Assembly (NCBI RefSeq): GCF_031656915.1
Contig: NZ_CP134227.1
Location: forward strand, 806,001-870,000
Source of the DNA: Nocardioides marmorisolisilvae
Lineage (GTDB): Bacteria; Actinomycetota; Actinomycetes; Propionibacteriales; Nocardioidaceae
DNA length: 64,000 bases
Direction of reading: 5' to 3'
The position numbers were made by a program, and so were the translations under genes. The notes below the pieces were generated by a model. The model ran no database searches and was not told the origin of the DNA. It saw nothing but the letters and a program-made list of their open reading frames with translations. Below, piece after piece: positions 8,201 to 17,473 of this stretch (position 1 is its first letter; every line of letters begins with the position of its first letter).

Positions 8201-8839
8201 TCAGTCCACCTGCTGGGCGTCGGGGGGCAGCCGCAGGGCCAGCGCCTGGCCGGGCGGCAGCGGCTCGGTGCCGCGTCGCACGACCATCCGGCGGATCGTG
8301 TCCTCCCAGTCGGCGGCCTGGGCGGGCTCCATCGCGGGTCGGCCCATCAGGACCGCGCGCACGAACCAGCGGGGCCCGTTCCAGCCGATCACCCGCGACG
8401 GCTGGAGGCCGGCGGTCCCGTCGTCGAGCTGGACCGGCAGCTGGCAGTAGAGCTCGGGGCCGAAGGGGCCATCCTGCTCGGTCGCGGTCCCACCACGCTG
8501 CGCGGCGTCGGCGGCGATCTCCTTGCGAGCGTCGGACCAGAGGTCCTCGCCACGCGCGGCGGCGAAGGCGCGCACCTCGAGCATGCCGTCCTCGCCGACC
8601 AGCATCGCGGCCAGCACCTCGCCGGACGCCTCGTCGACCTGGAGCCGCAACTCGCTCTCGACGTGCGGACGCAACAGCAGGCTGCCGAGGTCGAGGTACT
8701 CACCCTCGACGGGGTCGACCTCGGAGACGTCGCGCGGTCCGGCAGGCAGGGCCTGCTCGGTCGCGTCGTCGCCCTCGGCGGCGTCGTCGAACTCGTCGAC
8801 CGGACCGGCCTGGTCGTCCTTCTTGCGTCCGAATCTCAT
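8201..8839 (-). CDS. DUF3710 family protein
   Basis: A 212-residue actinobacterial protein. It begins [13 protein letters not shown] with an acidic stretch, then the DUF3710 core, including [11 protein letters not shown] and [15 protein letters not shown]. Function unknown. The ATG overlaps the dut stop as ATGA (8836-8839), and GGGAGGA lies inside the dut 3' end as ribosome-binding site, so translation is probably coupled to dut. The equivalent in M. tuberculosis is Rv2696c, also next to dut. Confidence 0.87.
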   Translation of the reverse strand: MRFGRKKDDQAGPVDEFDDAAEGDDATEQALPAGPRDVSEVDPVEGEYLDLGSLLLRPHVESELRLQVDEASGEVLAAMLVGEDGMLEVRAFAAARGEDLWSDARKEIAADAAQRGGTATEQDGPFGPELYCQLPVQLDDGTAGLQPSRVIGWNGPRWFVRAVLMGRPAMEPAQAADWEDTIRRMVVRRGTEPLPPGQALALRLPPDAQQVD

Positions 8840-9279
8840 CGTGTGAATCCTCCCGTGGAACCGTACCCTCCGGTACCTCGCACACTCTCGGGCAGCGCGT
8901 CCACCTCGACGAAGCTCGCTGTCTCGAACCGCTGGACGACCAGCTGCGCGATCCGGTCGCCGCGGGCAAGTGTCACCGGCGTGGTCGGGTCGAGGTTCAC
9001 CAGGCAGACCCGGATCTCGCCGCGGTAGCCGGCGTCGATCGTGCCCGGGGCGTTCACGATCGAGATCCCGTGCCGATGGGCGAGCCCGGATCGCGGGTGC
9101 ACCAGGGCGACGTACCCGTCGGGGAGCGCCAGCGCGATCCCGGTCGGCACCAGTCGGCGCTCCCCCGGCGCCAGGGTGACGTCGACTGCCGAGCACAGGT
9201 CCGCGCCGGCGTCGCCGGGGTGCGCGTACGCCGGAAGCGGCAGCTCACGGTCCAACCGCTTGATCTGGATATCCACCAC
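8836..9279 (-). CDS. dut: dUTP diphosphatase
   Basis: A 147-residue trimeric dUTPase that hydrolyses dUTP to dUMP and pyrophosphate, keeping uracil out of DNA and feeding dTMP synthesis. Five family motifs are present: 1 HPGDAGADL, 2 [10 protein letters not shown], 3 [14 protein letters not shown], 4 RGDRIAQLV, and the C-terminal glycine-rich motif 5 [11 protein letters not shown]. The start is GTG at 9279, followed by a second GTG; TAGGGT lies 8 bases upstream. It is the first gene of the operon leading to DUF3159. Confidence 0.95.
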   Translation of the reverse strand: MVDIQIKRLDRELPLPAYAHPGDAGADLCSAVDVTLAPGERRLVPTGIALALPDGYVALVHPRSGLAHRHGISIVNAPGTIDAGYRGEIRVCLVNLDPTTPVTLARGDRIAQLVVQRFETASFVEVDALPESVRGTGGYGSTGGFTR

Positions 9280-9332
9280 GAGGAGGGACCCTATCTGCGC
9301 GAGGATGGTGTCGGGATGGGAGGCTTTGCACC

Positions 9333-9788
9333 ATGTCGGAAGCGGGAGTGACGTACGCCGAGCGGCTGCGTGTCCCGCTGCGCTGGTGGGTGCAGGCCAC
9401 CATGTTCCTGGCCACTCTCTGGCTGGCCTTCATCGTCGCCACACCTGCCTGGATCGCATGGTCCGCGACGGCCGTGCTGGTGGCGATCACCTATGGCATG
9501 TTCCTGCTCGTCGGCTCGGCCGCGATCGAGGTCCGGGACGGCGAGCTGTGCGCCGGTGCCGCCCACATCCCGCTGGGCCTGCTCGGCGACCCGGAGCCCC
9601 TCGACCGAGACGGCACCCGCCGAGTGGCCGGCGTCGAGGCCGACGCCCGCGCCTTCCTGCTGCTGCGTCCCTATCTCAAGCGGTCGGTGCGGGTGCCCGT
9701 CATCGATCCCGCCGATCCAACGCCGTACTGGCTGCTGTCCACACGGCGGCCCCAGCTCCTCGTGGACGCGATCACCAAGTCACGGTGA
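9333..9788 (+). CDS. DUF3093 membrane protein
   Basis: A 151-residue protein with two hydrophobic helices near the N-terminus (about 19-57) and a soluble C-terminal part, matching DUF3093 (Rv2698-like, found beside dut in actinobacteria). Function unknown. ATG has a GGGAGG ribosome-binding site 10 bases upstream. It diverges from dut. Confidence 0.82.
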   Translation: MSEAGVTYAERLRVPLRWWVQATMFLATLWLAFIVATPAWIAWSATAVLVAITYGMFLLVGSAAIEVRDGELCAGAAHIPLGLLGDPEPLDRDGTRRVAGVEADARAFLLLRPYLKRSVRVPVIDPADPTPYWLLSTRRPQLLVDAITKSR

Positions 9789-9809
9789 CCGGTCCCCCCT
9801 CGGCCCCAC

Positions 9810-9815
9810 TAGAGT
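9810..9815 (+). promoter_or_regulatory. -10 hexamer, leaderless DUF4235 gene
   Basis: TAGAGT, then 7 bases, then ATG at 9823. No ribosome-binding site intervenes. Confidence 0.5.
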
Positions 9816-9822
9816 GAGCGAC

Positions 9823-10173
9823 ATGGCCAAGAAGTCGAAGGACCCGAAGCCGCAGAAGCCACAGAACTCCAAGGCGTGGGCGGTGTTCTCGTTGGCGGCC
9901 ACCCTCGGCGGCGCCACCGCCGCCAAGAAGGTGCTCAACACGTCGTGGAAGGCCGCCACCGGCAAGGAGCCGCCGGCGAATCCGGCCGACCCGGACGTGG
10001 CGATGGCCGAGGCGGTCGCCTGGGCAGCCGCCAGCGGCACGTTCGTGGCGCTCGCGCGAATGCTGGCGAGCCGTCGGGCCGCGAACTACTACGTGAAGTC
10101 GACGGGTCACCTGCCGCCGCAACTCGCGGCGGACAAGCCGATCGCGGAGGCCGCCGGCCAGGCCGAGGCCTGA
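9823..10173 (+). CDS. DUF4235 domain protein
   Basis: A 116-residue protein: a Lys/Pro-rich start (MAKKSKDPKPQKPQ), a hydrophobic stretch with ATLGGATAAKKVLNTSWKA, and a second helix region WAAASGTFVALARMLASRR. The pattern matches DUF4235, a small actinobacterial inner-membrane protein of unknown role. It appears to have its own leaderless promoter. The stop lies 7 bases from the convergent DUF4193 gene. Confidence 0.8.
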   Translation: MAKKSKDPKPQKPQNSKAWAVFSLAATLGGATAAKKVLNTSWKAATGKEPPANPADPDVAMAEAVAWAAASGTFVALARMLASRRAANYYVKSTGHLPPQLAADKPIAEAAGQAEA

Positions 10174-10180
10174 CCAGCGG

Positions 10181-10471
10181 TCAGGCGCAGTCGCGGCAGA
10201 TCATCTTCTTCTCGTCGGCGAGCTGGCTGCGGTGGTGCACCAGGAAGCAGCTCATGCAGGTGAACTCGTCCTCCTGACGCGGCTTCACCTCGACGGCGAG
10301 CTCCTCGTGTGAGAGGTCTGCACCCGGCAGCTCGAAGGACTCTGCGGCCTCGGCCTCGTCCTCGTCGACCTTGCCGGAGTTCTTGTCGTGCCGACGCGCC
10401 TTGAGCTCTTCGAGGCTGTCCTCGCTCTGCTCTTCCTCGGTCTTGCGCGGTGCGTCGTAATCGGTTGCCAT
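10181..10471 (-). CDS. DUF4193 zinc-ribbon protein
   Basis: A 96-residue, strongly acidic protein ending in a four-cysteine zinc ribbon (CMSCF near the middle of the C-terminal half, CRDC at the end) with HHRSQL between. It matches DUF4193, universal in actinobacteria (Rv2699c-like) and always small. A GAGAGGA ribosome-binding site lies before ATG. Function is not established; the ribbon plus acidic arm suggests a protein- or RNA-binding adaptor. The 170 bases upstream show no gene. Confidence 0.87.
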   Translation of the reverse strand: MATDYDAPRKTEEEQSEDSLEELKARRHDKNSGKVDEDEAEAAESFELPGADLSHEELAVEVKPRQEDEFTCMSCFLVHHRSQLADEKKMICRDCA

Positions 10472-10641
10472 CGTGTCCTCTCCCGAAGCGGTGCCCCCAT
10501 GTGCGGTGCCGCGCAGATTGTGCACCACGTTTCCAAAATCCGCACGCCCATTCCGTTCCTGCCCGCGGTTGTGTCGCTCAACGCCGGGAGTGCCCGGGAT
10601 GTTCCCGCCCGCCGAGACGGCATCCGGACGGTGGTCCGCGG

Positions 10642-11427
10642 TCAGAACCCGCAGTCCCGCACCAGCCCGTGGAAGCGTTCCCAGGAGTGCTCCGGCGCAC
10701 AGACCACGAGGCGCTTCCCACTGGCGCCGGTAGCCACCTCGACCCGCGCTCCTGCCTCGACCGCGACCAGCCCGCCGGCCGCGTCGTCCCACACTTCGGG
10801 CCCCTCCTCGACGTAGCCGTCGAGCAGTCCGCACGCCACCATGCAGAGGTCAAGCGCACAGGAGCCTTGGCGGCGGATGTCGCGTATCCGCGGGAGCATC
10901 CGCGCGACCGCGCCGGCCTGCGCGGCCCGCACGGACTGCTCGTAGTTGAACCCGGTCCCGATCAGCGACTGCGACAGCGGGACCGGCCCGCGCACCCGTA
11001 CGGGCTCGCCGTTGCGCCGAGCTCCCCCGCCCCGGTGGGCGGTGAACTCATCGCCGTTGGCGGGGTTGCGCACCGCGCCCGCGACGATCTCGCCGTCGAC
11101 CTCTGCGGCGATCGAGACGGCGTACCATCCCCAGCCGTAGAGATAGTTCACGGTGCCGTCGATCGGGTCCACGATCCAGCGCACACCGGTGCTGCCCGGC
11201 CGCTCGGCGCCCTCCTCGCCAAGCACGCCGTCGTCGGGACGCAGCTCGCGCAGCCTCCGCCGCACCAGGTCCTCGGTGGCCCGGTCGGCCGCGGTGACGA
11301 TGTCGATCTCGCTCGACTTGGTGCCGGCGACCTCGACGCCGGCGCGGCGCATCCCGGCGGCGTTGGCCGCGCCCTCGCGGGCCACCGCCACCGCGAGGTC
11401 GAGGAGCTCCGTCGCGGAGGGAGTCAC
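10642..11427 (-). CDS. suhB: Inositol monophosphatase family protein
   Basis: A 261-residue Mg2+-dependent sugar-phosphate phosphatase. The metal-binding motif [15 protein letters not shown] (D-P-I-D-G-T) and the second motif [16 protein letters not shown] (W-D-x-A-G) are intact; GEEG provides the first metal ligand. Members act on inositol-1-phosphate and feed inositol lipid or mycothiol synthesis, though histidinol phosphate or fructose bisphosphate are alternatives. GTG at 11427 overlaps the ferrochelatase stop (GTGA), indicating co-transcription from hemH. The M. tuberculosis counterpart by position is Rv2701c (suhB). Confidence 0.9.
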   Translation of the reverse strand: MTPSATELLDLAVAVAREGAANAAGMRRAGVEVAGTKSSEIDIVTAADRATEDLVRRRLRELRPDDGVLGEEGAERPGSTGVRWIVDPIDGTVNYLYGWGWYAVSIAAEVDGEIVAGAVRNPANGDEFTAHRGGGARRNGEPVRVRGPVPLSQSLIGTGFNYEQSVRAAQAGAVARMLPRIRDIRRQGSCALDLCMVACGLLDGYVEEGPEVWDDAAGGLVAVEAGARVEVATGASGKRLVVCAPEHSWERFHGLVRDCGF

Positions 11428-12572
11428 GCCAGCTGGCCGATGCTCGGCAGCTCGGCCCTCGGGTTCGGGCAGCAGGTGCGCTCGCACAAGTCCCACGGAG
11501 CCGGCAGGCTCCCCACCGCCGCCCTGGCCAGCTGCTCGCCGCGCTCGGTGGCGGCGCGCTCGAGCAGCAGCTCACGCAGCACCCCCACGAATCGCGGATC
11601 CACCCCGCAGGTGGCGGCACGGACGAAGCCGAGGCCCAGCTCGGCAGCCGTCGCCGCTGCCTCGGTGTCGAGGTCGTAGACGACCTCCATGTGGTCGGAG
11701 ACGAACCCGATCGGCACCACGGCGACGGCACGCACGCCCTTGTCCGCGAGTGCCCGCAGATGGTCGTTGACGTCCGGCTCGAGCCACGGGACCCGCGGGG
11801 ACCCGGAGCGCGAGCAATAGACCAGCTCGTGCGGGTAGCGGTGCCCGGTGTGGTCGCGGACCTGCTCCACCACCTCGTCGACGACGCTGCGGTGCTGGTT
11901 CACGTAGGCATCGCCGATCGGCCCGCTCGACTCGGCCATCATGGTCGGCACGGAGTGGGTGACGAAGACGAGGTGCGCCTGGTGGCGGTCCTCGTCGGCC
12001 AGCTCGGCGAGGGCTGCCAGCGTATTGTCGACCATCGGCTCGACGAACCCGGGGTGGTTGAAGTAGCCGCGCAGCCGGTCCAGGCGGGGTGCACCCTCGA
12101 CGGCCGCCTCGGCACCGGCGAGGTCCTCGCGGTACTGCCGGCAGCCCGAGTAGGACGAGTAGGCCGACGTGACGAAGCAGGCCGCGCGGGTGACGCCATC
12201 GTCCCGCATCTGCGCAAGGGTCTCGGCGAGCAGCGGATGCCAGTTCCGGTTCCCCCAGTAGACCGGGATGCGAACGTCGTGCGACGCGAGGTCCTCCTCG
12301 ACGGCCGCGAGCAGTGCCCGGTTCTGGTCGTTGATCGGGCTCCGCCCTCCGAAGCCGAGGTAGTGCCGGCCGACCTCGATCAGCCGTTCCTCGGGGATGT
12401 CGCGGCCGCGGGTCACGTTGCGCAGGAACGGGACCACGTCGTCCGGCCCCTCGGGCCCCCCGAAGGAGACCAGGAGCACGGCGTCGTACGGAGCCACGGA
12501 GGGCGCCGAGCCCGGGGACGCCCCCGGCGACGCCTCTGGGACGGAGGGAACGGGGAGCGAGCCGGCAGCCAC
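11424..12572 (-). CDS. hemH: Ferrochelatase (coproporphyrin III type)
   Basis: A 382-residue class II chelatase inserting Fe2+ into a porphyrin. A Pro/Ser-rich N-terminal extension of about 27 residues precedes the core ([17 protein letters not shown]). Later come [26 protein letters not shown] with the metal-site His, and [17 protein letters not shown]. The C-terminal CERTCCPNP cysteines fit the [2Fe-2S] cluster site of actinobacterial enzymes. Gram-positive actinobacteria use the coproporphyrin-dependent route, so this is probably CpfC. GTG start, with TAGGAT 6 bases upstream suggesting a leaderless mRNA. suhB overlaps downstream. Confidence 0.94.
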   Translation of the reverse strand: MAAGSLPVPSVPEASPGASPGSAPSVAPYDAVLLVSFGGPEGPDDVVPFLRNVTRGRDIPEERLIEVGRHYLGFGGRSPINDQNRALLAAVEEDLASHDVRIPVYWGNRNWHPLLAETLAQMRDDGVTRAACFVTSAYSSYSGCRQYREDLAGAEAAVEGAPRLDRLRGYFNHPGFVEPMVDNTLAALAELADEDRHQAHLVFVTHSVPTMMAESSGPIGDAYVNQHRSVVDEVVEQVRDHTGHRYPHELVYCSRSGSPRVPWLEPDVNDHLRALADKGVRAVAVVPIGFVSDHMEVVYDLDTEAAATAAELGLGFVRAATCGVDPRFVGVLRELLLERAATERGEQLARAAVGSLPAPWDLCERTCCPNPRAELPSIGQLA

Positions 12573-12578
12573 GTCGCC

Positions 12579-12614
12579 ATCCTAGGGAGCCGGCACCCGC
12601 GGCGGACCTAGGGT
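12579..12614. promoter_or_regulatory. Back-to-back -10 elements for hemH and the MFS gene
   Basis: On the minus strand TAGGAT (12579-12584) lies 6 bases before the hemH GTG. On the plus strand TAGGGT (12609-12614) lies 6 bases before a GTG at 12621. The two -10 elements are only 24 bases apart, so the promoters must overlap. Confidence 0.5.
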
Positions 12615-12620
12615 GTGCCG

Positions 12621-13805
12621 GTGCTCAACTCCTACCGCCGGGTGCTCACCGCCCGTACGACGCTGATGTCGGGCACCGGGATCCTGGCCAGGCTGCCGAT
12701 CTCGATGATGACCCTGGGGATCGTGGTGGTGGTCAGCGCGGGCTACGGGTCCTATGGCCTGGCCGGCCAGGTCTCTGCGGCGTACATCGTGGGCAACGCG
12801 GTCCTCGCCGTGGTCCAGGGGCGCCTCGCGGACCGTTTCGGCCAGCGGCCGGTGCTGGCGGTCGATGCGGTCTTCTTCGGCGCCTCGACGGGCATGTTGG
12901 TGCGCGCCGTCACCGAGCATGCCGCGACCCCGTGGCCGCAGGCATGGGCGGCGCTGTGCGGGGCGACCATCCCGCCAGTGGGCTCGCTGGTGCGCGCCCG
13001 CTGGGCACATCTGATGGATGACGAGGTCGACCGGCACACCGCGTTCGCGCTGGAGTCGGTGGGTGACGAGGTCGTCTACGTCGCCGGCCCCACCCTGGTG
13101 ACCCTGCTCTCGACGGTCTACGCACCTCAGACCGGTCTGCTGGTGGCCCTCGTGGTGGGTACGGCGGGGCCGCTGGCGCTCGCCGTACAGCGACGTACCG
13201 AGCCGCCGACGAGTCGCAGGGACGAGCAGAGGACCCGCGGCTCGATCCCGTGGGCAGTCATGACGCCGCTGACCCTGGCTGCGGCCGCCCTGGGCGCCCT
13301 GTTCGGAGCGATGGAGGTCGCCACGGTCGCGTTCGCGGCCGACGAGGGGCACCGCGCGGTGTCGGGCCTGCTGCTCGCGGCGCTGTCCCTGGCCAGCATG
13401 ATCGCCGGGCTCCTCACCGGGGCGCGGCGCTCGGTACTGCCCCTGGCGAGCCGGATGCGGATGGGCATGACCGTCCTGACCCTCGGGTTCCTGGTCCTGC
13501 CGTTCGTCGGGTCGCTGTGGCTGCTCGGCACGTTGATGTTCCTCGCCGGCTTCGCGATCGCTCCGACACTGATCGCGATGATCTCGCTCGTCGAGGTGGT
13601 GACGCCCCGGAGCCGGCTCACCGAGGCGATGGCCTGGGTGCAGACCGGGCTCGCCGCAGGCATCGCCCCCGGTGCCTGGCTGGCCGGGGTGGTGGCCGAC
13701 GACGCCGGCGGCTCGGACGCGTTCTGGGTGTGCGTCGCGGCCGGTCTGGTGGCGGTGGCCGGCACCTGGGCGACCCGACCGCCCGCCCTATCCTCTCCAG
13801 CATGA
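12621..13805 (+). CDS. MFS transporter
   Basis: A twelve-helix major facilitator carrier of 394 residues. It carries the loop 2-3 signature GRLADRFGQRP, and NRT/sugar-type family membership cannot be narrowed. GTG at 12621 was chosen because it lies 6 bases after TAGGGT; GTG at 12615 is the alternative and adds two residues. It ends with an ATGA overlap to the FAD oxidoreductase, so the two are probably co-expressed. Substrate unknown; export of a small molecule is the usual guess for this size and context. Confidence 0.87.
   Translation: MLNSYRRVLTARTTLMSGTGILARLPISMMTLGIVVVVSAGYGSYGLAGQVSAAYIVGNAVLAVVQGRLADRFGQRPVLAVDAVFFGASTGMLVRAVTEHAATPWPQAWAALCGATIPPVGSLVRARWAHLMDDEVDRHTAFALESVGDEVVYVAGPTLVTLLSTVYAPQTGLLVALVVGTAGPLALAVQRRTEPPTSRRDEQRTRGSIPWAVMTPLTLAAAALGALFGAMEVATVAFAADEGHRAVSGLLLAALSLASMIAGLLTGARRSVLPLASRMRMGMTVLTLGFLVLPFVGSLWLLGTLMFLAGFAIAPTLIAMISLVEVVTPRSRLTEAMAWVQTGLAAGIAPGAWLAGVVADDAGGSDAFWVCVAAGLVAVAGTWATRPPALSSPA
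13789..13794 (+). promoter_or_regulatory. Internal -10 hexamer before the FAD oxidoreductase
   Basis: TATCCT within the last codons of the MFS gene, 7 bases before ATG at 13802. This could add a separate leaderless transcript to the overlapping operon. Confidence 0.4.
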
Positions 13806-15097
13806 GCAGCTGGCAGAACTGGTCCGGCCTGGCCATCGCGCACCCCGCTCAGGAGCTCGCCCCGGCGACGGCTGCGGAGGTCGTGGACGCCGTCGTCGCG
13901 GCCCGCCACCAACGGCTCACCGTGAAGATGCCCGGCACCGGCCACTCGTTCACGGACATCGCGGTGACCGACGGCCTGCTCCTCCGACCGGACCGGCTGC
14001 GCGGCGTGACGGCGGTCGACCGCGATGCGATGACGGTGACCGCGCTGGCCGGCACGACTCTCCACGAGCTCAACGCGACGCTGGAGCGCCTGGGGCTCAC
14101 CCTGCACAACATGGGAGACATCGCCGACCAGACGATCGCCGGAGCAACGTCGACCGGGACCCACGGAACCGGCGGAGTCAAGGCCTCGCTCTCCGCCCAG
14201 GTCGCGGCGCTGGAGCTGGTGGCCGGCGACGGCTCGGTGGTCCGGGCCTCCGCGACGGAGAACCCCGACGTGTTCGCCGTGGCCCGGCTGGGGCTCGGCG
14301 CCCTCGGGGTGCTCACCTCGCTCACCTTCGAGGTCGAGCCGGTCTTCACCCTGGAGGCGCAGGAGTCACCGCGCACGTGGGACCAGGTGCTCGGGACGCT
14401 GGACCGGCTCGAGGCCGACAACCACCACTTCGAGTTCTACTGGTTCCCCCACACCGACCGGTGCCTGGTCAAGGAGGACAACCGGGTCCTCGACCCGACC
14501 GCTCCGCTGGGCCGGGTGCGTCGCTACGTCGACGACGAGTTGCTCTCGAACACCGTCTTCGGGCTGGTCAACCGGCTGGGCAACCTCCGCCCCGCGCTGA
14601 TCCCCCGGCTCAACGAGCTCTCGGGCCGTGCACTGTCCGCGCGCCGGTACTCCGACGTCCCGCACCGGGTGTTCACCTCTCCCCGGCGGGTGCGCTTCCG
14701 CGAGATGGAGTACGCCGTGCCCCGCGAGGTCGGTCCGCAGGCCCTCCGCGACGTGCGCCGTCTCATCGACAGGTCGGGGTGGCACATCAGCTTCCCGGTG
14801 GAGGTGCGAGTCTGTCCCGCCGACGACGTGGCGCTGTCCACCGCCTCGGGCCGCGACTCGATGTATCTCGCCTTCCACGTCAACCGACAGACCGACCACG
14901 CCGCCTACTTCTCCGGCGTCGAGGACGTGCTCCGCGGCTACGACGGGCGCCCGCACTGGGGCAAGCTGCACACCCGCACGGCCACCGACCTGGAGCCGGC
15001 GTACCCCCGCTGGGCGGAGTTCCAGGCCGTGCGGGACCGACTCGACCCGGACCGGGTGTTCGCCAACGCCTACCTGCGCCGGGTCCTCGGGGACTGA
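13802..15097 (+). CDS. FAD-linked sugar-1,4-lactone oxidase family protein
   Basis: A 431-residue VAO/ALO-type flavoprotein. The FAD_binding_4 domain occupies about 1-180, with KMPGTGHSFTDIAVTDG, and GATSTGTHGTG as the pyrophosphate loop. The C-terminal ALO domain ends with HWGKLHT (the catalytic-domain motif) and RDRLDPDRVFANAYLRRVLG. The family oxidises aldonolactones such as D-arabinono- or L-gulono-1,4-lactone, or alditols; the substrate is not settled here. The flavin-linking His is replaced (GTGHS context), so FAD is probably bound non-covalently or through that His; I cannot decide. It overlaps the MFS stop by ATGA. Confidence 0.88.
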   Translation: MSSWQNWSGLAIAHPAQELAPATAAEVVDAVVAARHQRLTVKMPGTGHSFTDIAVTDGLLLRPDRLRGVTAVDRDAMTVTALAGTTLHELNATLERLGLTLHNMGDIADQTIAGATSTGTHGTGGVKASLSAQVAALELVAGDGSVVRASATENPDVFAVARLGLGALGVLTSLTFEVEPVFTLEAQESPRTWDQVLGTLDRLEADNHHFEFYWFPHTDRCLVKEDNRVLDPTAPLGRVRRYVDDELLSNTVFGLVNRLGNLRPALIPRLNELSGRALSARRYSDVPHRVFTSPRRVRFREMEYAVPREVGPQALRDVRRLIDRSGWHISFPVEVRVCPADDVALSTASGRDSMYLAFHVNRQTDHAAYFSGVEDVLRGYDGRPHWGKLHTRTATDLEPAYPRWAEFQAVRDRLDPDRVFANAYLRRVLGD

Positions 15098-15191
15098 CCG
15101 AACCGCCCCGCGGGGCTCCCGCACACGGCCCGAGGTTTCGCGTAGGCTCACCACAGAGTGGAAGCTCGCGGGTCGAAGGAGTCGGCAACGG

Positions 15192-16205
15192 ATGACGGAG
15201 CTCACGCCGGTCGGGCTGAGCAAGGACGGCAAGCGGCTGATCCTGGTCAGCGCCAAGGGCGTGCAGTTCTCGGTCACCGTCGACCAGCGGTTGCGAGCCG
15301 CACTGCAAGGCGACGCTGCACTGCAAGGACAAGTTGGCCGGCTGGGTCAGTTGGAGATGACGATGGAGAGCACCCTGCGTCCCCGGGACATCCAGGCTCG
15401 CATCCGGGCCGGTGAGTCCGCCGAGGAGGTCGCCGCCGCGGCCCAGACCTCGGTCGATCGGATCATGGTGTACGCCGGTCCCGTGCTCGCCGAGCGCGCC
15501 CACATCGCGCAGAGCGCCCAGTCGTCCTCGATCCGGCGACGCGTCAGCGAGGCGCCTGCAGGGGCCCGCACCCTCGACGAGGCGGCGCTCGCCCACCTTC
15601 GCCAGGTGGGACTGCGCGAGGACGACGTGAGCTGGGACGCCTGGCGTCGCGACGACGGTCGCTGGACGCTGGTCGCCGACTTCGTCGCCACCGGTGAGCC
15701 TCGGCGGGCCGAGTTCACCTACGACGTGCCGGGGCGCTACGTCACGGCGGAGAACGACGACGCCCGGGTGCTGACCGGCGAGCTGGCCCACGAGTCCACC
15801 GCAGACACAGCCGCCGGATCGGGAATGGCCGCCGGCAGGGCCCGCGGACGCAGGCTGAGCGCCGTACCCGCCCAGGACGAGCTCCCCCTCGGCGACGACG
15901 CGATCGAGCTGGTCCGCGACCGCGACACCGATCCCGACGCCGATCTCATCGCCGACCATGCGGACGCCGACTGGATCGCCGAGCGTGCCGACCCGGCCGC
16001 CGGCTCCGATGACGAGCCCGTCGACGGCGCCGCCCCTGTCGACGAGCCGGTCGACGAGGCAGGCGTCTCCGCCGATGCGCAGGCCACCGCCGAGGGCGCC
16101 GAGGACACCGTCGAGGTGCCGACGCCGCCCCCCTCCAAGCGCAAGGGCCGCTCGTCGGTGCCCAGCTGGGACGAGATCATGTTCGGCGGCGGCAACAGCG
16201 AGTAG
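15192..16205 (+). CDS. sepH: Septation protein SepH
   Basis: A 337-residue cell-division protein. The N-terminal DUF3071 domain (about 1-165) contains a helix-turn-helix-like part (LRPRDIQARIRAGES, then EVAAAAQTSVDRIMVYAGPV). It is followed by a long acidic, Pro/Ala-rich linker and a conserved C-terminal tip SSVPSWDEIMFG. SepH binds FtsZ and promotes Z-ring assembly in actinobacteria. ATG has GAAGGAG upstream, with TAGGCT at 15142-15147 as probable -10. It appears monocistronic. Confidence 0.92.
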   Translation: MTELTPVGLSKDGKRLILVSAKGVQFSVTVDQRLRAALQGDAALQGQVGRLGQLEMTMESTLRPRDIQARIRAGESAEEVAAAAQTSVDRIMVYAGPVLAERAHIAQSAQSSSIRRRVSEAPAGARTLDEAALAHLRQVGLREDDVSWDAWRRDDGRWTLVADFVATGEPRRAEFTYDVPGRYVTAENDDARVLTGELAHESTADTAAGSGMAAGRARGRRLSAVPAQDELPLGDDAIELVRDRDTDPDADLIADHADADWIAERADPAAGSDDEPVDGAAPVDEPVDEAGVSADAQATAEGAEDTVEVPTPPPSKRKGRSSVPSWDEIMFGGGNSE

Positions 16206-16244
16206 TCGAGTGACCCCAGCGGCGCAGCGCCGTTGAATGCTCTC

Positions 16245-17330
16245 GTGACCCGTCGCGACCGGACCCTCGTCCCCCTCCTCACCGCACTGCTCGCCGGCGT
16301 TCTCGCCCTCGCGCCCGGGGCCACGGCCACTGCGTCACCGACGCCGGGTGCGCAGCTGGCGCTCGCCCGCTCGCCGTACGCACCGCTGGATCGGCCCGGC
16401 CCGGAGCTGCACGTCCCGCACCGGGCCCTCGTCCGGGCGCTGAGCTGCCACGGGCGGCCGCACCACGGGCCCGAGCCCGTCCTCCTCAACCCCGCCACCG
16501 GGGTGACGCCGAAGCAGAACTACTCCTGGAACTACGAGCGCGCGTTCACCGCCCAGCACCGCTACTGGTGCGCGGTCACGATGCCGCAACACACCCTCGA
16601 GGACATCCAGCGCTCCGGCGAGTTCCTGGTCTTCGCGATCCGCTGGATGCACCACCACACCGCCCGACGGATCGCGGTGCTGGGGCACAGCCAGGGCGGC
16701 ATGTCGATGCGCTGGGCGTTGCGGTTCTGGCCCGACACCAGGCGCATGGTCACCGACGTGATCGGGATGGCGGGATCCAACCACGGCACCACCGCGCTGC
16801 TGTGCGGCGAGCCCGTCCAACCGGCCTGCCCGCCGGCCGACTGGCAGCAGAGAGCCGGAGCCCACTTCATCCAGGCGCTGAACAGCCGCGCCGAGACGTT
16901 CCGTGGCATCTCCTACACCGAGATCTACACCCACACCGACGAGGTGGTCCGGCCCAACAGCAGCCCGGCGAACTCGTCGTCGTCGCTGCACACGGGGCGG
17001 GGCAGGATCACCAACGTCGCCACGCAGCAGGTGTGCCCGACCGACGTCTACGAGCACCTCACGGTCGGGACCGTCGACCCGGTGACCTACGCACTCGTCA
17101 TGGACGCGCTCACCCACCGCGGGCCGGCGAAGCCGGCGCGGGTGCCCCGCACGGTGTGCGCCCGCCTCTACCAGCCTGGGGTCGACCCGACGAACGCACA
17201 GACCTACCTGCAGAGCCTGGCCGCCGTGCCGGGGCTGCTCACGGTGAGCACACCGCTCGATCTGGTCGGCGCGCCCGAGGTGCGCGCCGAGCCGAGGCTG
17301 CGCTGCTACGTCTTCCGGCACGGCTGCTGA
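16245..17330 (+). CDS. Secreted lipase class 2 family protein
   Basis: About 361 residues. After the basic VTRRDR start a hydrophobic stretch leads to an AxA-type cleavage region near residue 28. The catalytic core has the nucleophile elbow GHSQGG and a downstream EHLTVG segment with the probable catalytic His. Paired cysteines fit an exported fold. GTG at 16245 gives a good signal peptide; TTG at 16233 would add four residues. It is related in pattern to the lipase at 6192 but longer. The next gene, a fatty acyl-CoA reductase, uses a fatty-acid product, so a link between extracellular lipid hydrolysis and fatty alcohol synthesis is possible. Confidence 0.85.
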   Translation: MTRRDRTLVPLLTALLAGVLALAPGATATASPTPGAQLALARSPYAPLDRPGPELHVPHRALVRALSCHGRPHHGPEPVLLNPATGVTPKQNYSWNYERAFTAQHRYWCAVTMPQHTLEDIQRSGEFLVFAIRWMHHHTARRIAVLGHSQGGMSMRWALRFWPDTRRMVTDVIGMAGSNHGTTALLCGEPVQPACPPADWQQRAGAHFIQALNSRAETFRGISYTEIYTHTDEVVRPNSSPANSSSSLHTGRGRITNVATQQVCPTDVYEHLTVGTVDPVTYALVMDALTHRGPAKPARVPRTVCARLYQPGVDPTNAQTYLQSLAAVPGLLTVSTPLDLVGAPEVRAEPRLRCYVFRHGC

Positions 17331-17348
17331 GCCGGAGGTCACAGCCGC

Positions 17349-17378
17349 TCGACAGACGTGGTTACCGCTCAGTAATAT
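17349..17378 (+). promoter_or_regulatory. Promoter with overlapping inverted repeat before the acyl-CoA reductase
   Basis: TCGACA (17349-17354) and TAATAT (17373-17378) are separated by 18 bases, close to a primary-sigma promoter. The inverted repeat TTAC-N6-GTAA (17362-17375) lies across the spacer and the -10, where a bound repressor would block RNA polymerase. TetR-type lipid regulators commonly use such short dyads. Confidence 0.5.
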
Positions 17379-17473
17379 TTCCGGCGCGGATAGCCGAACC
17401 CGGTCCGACCGAGTTGAATGGCTGTCTGGACTCCCTCCCCACACCCCGACCTCCCGAGAGTGGTTGATCGACC

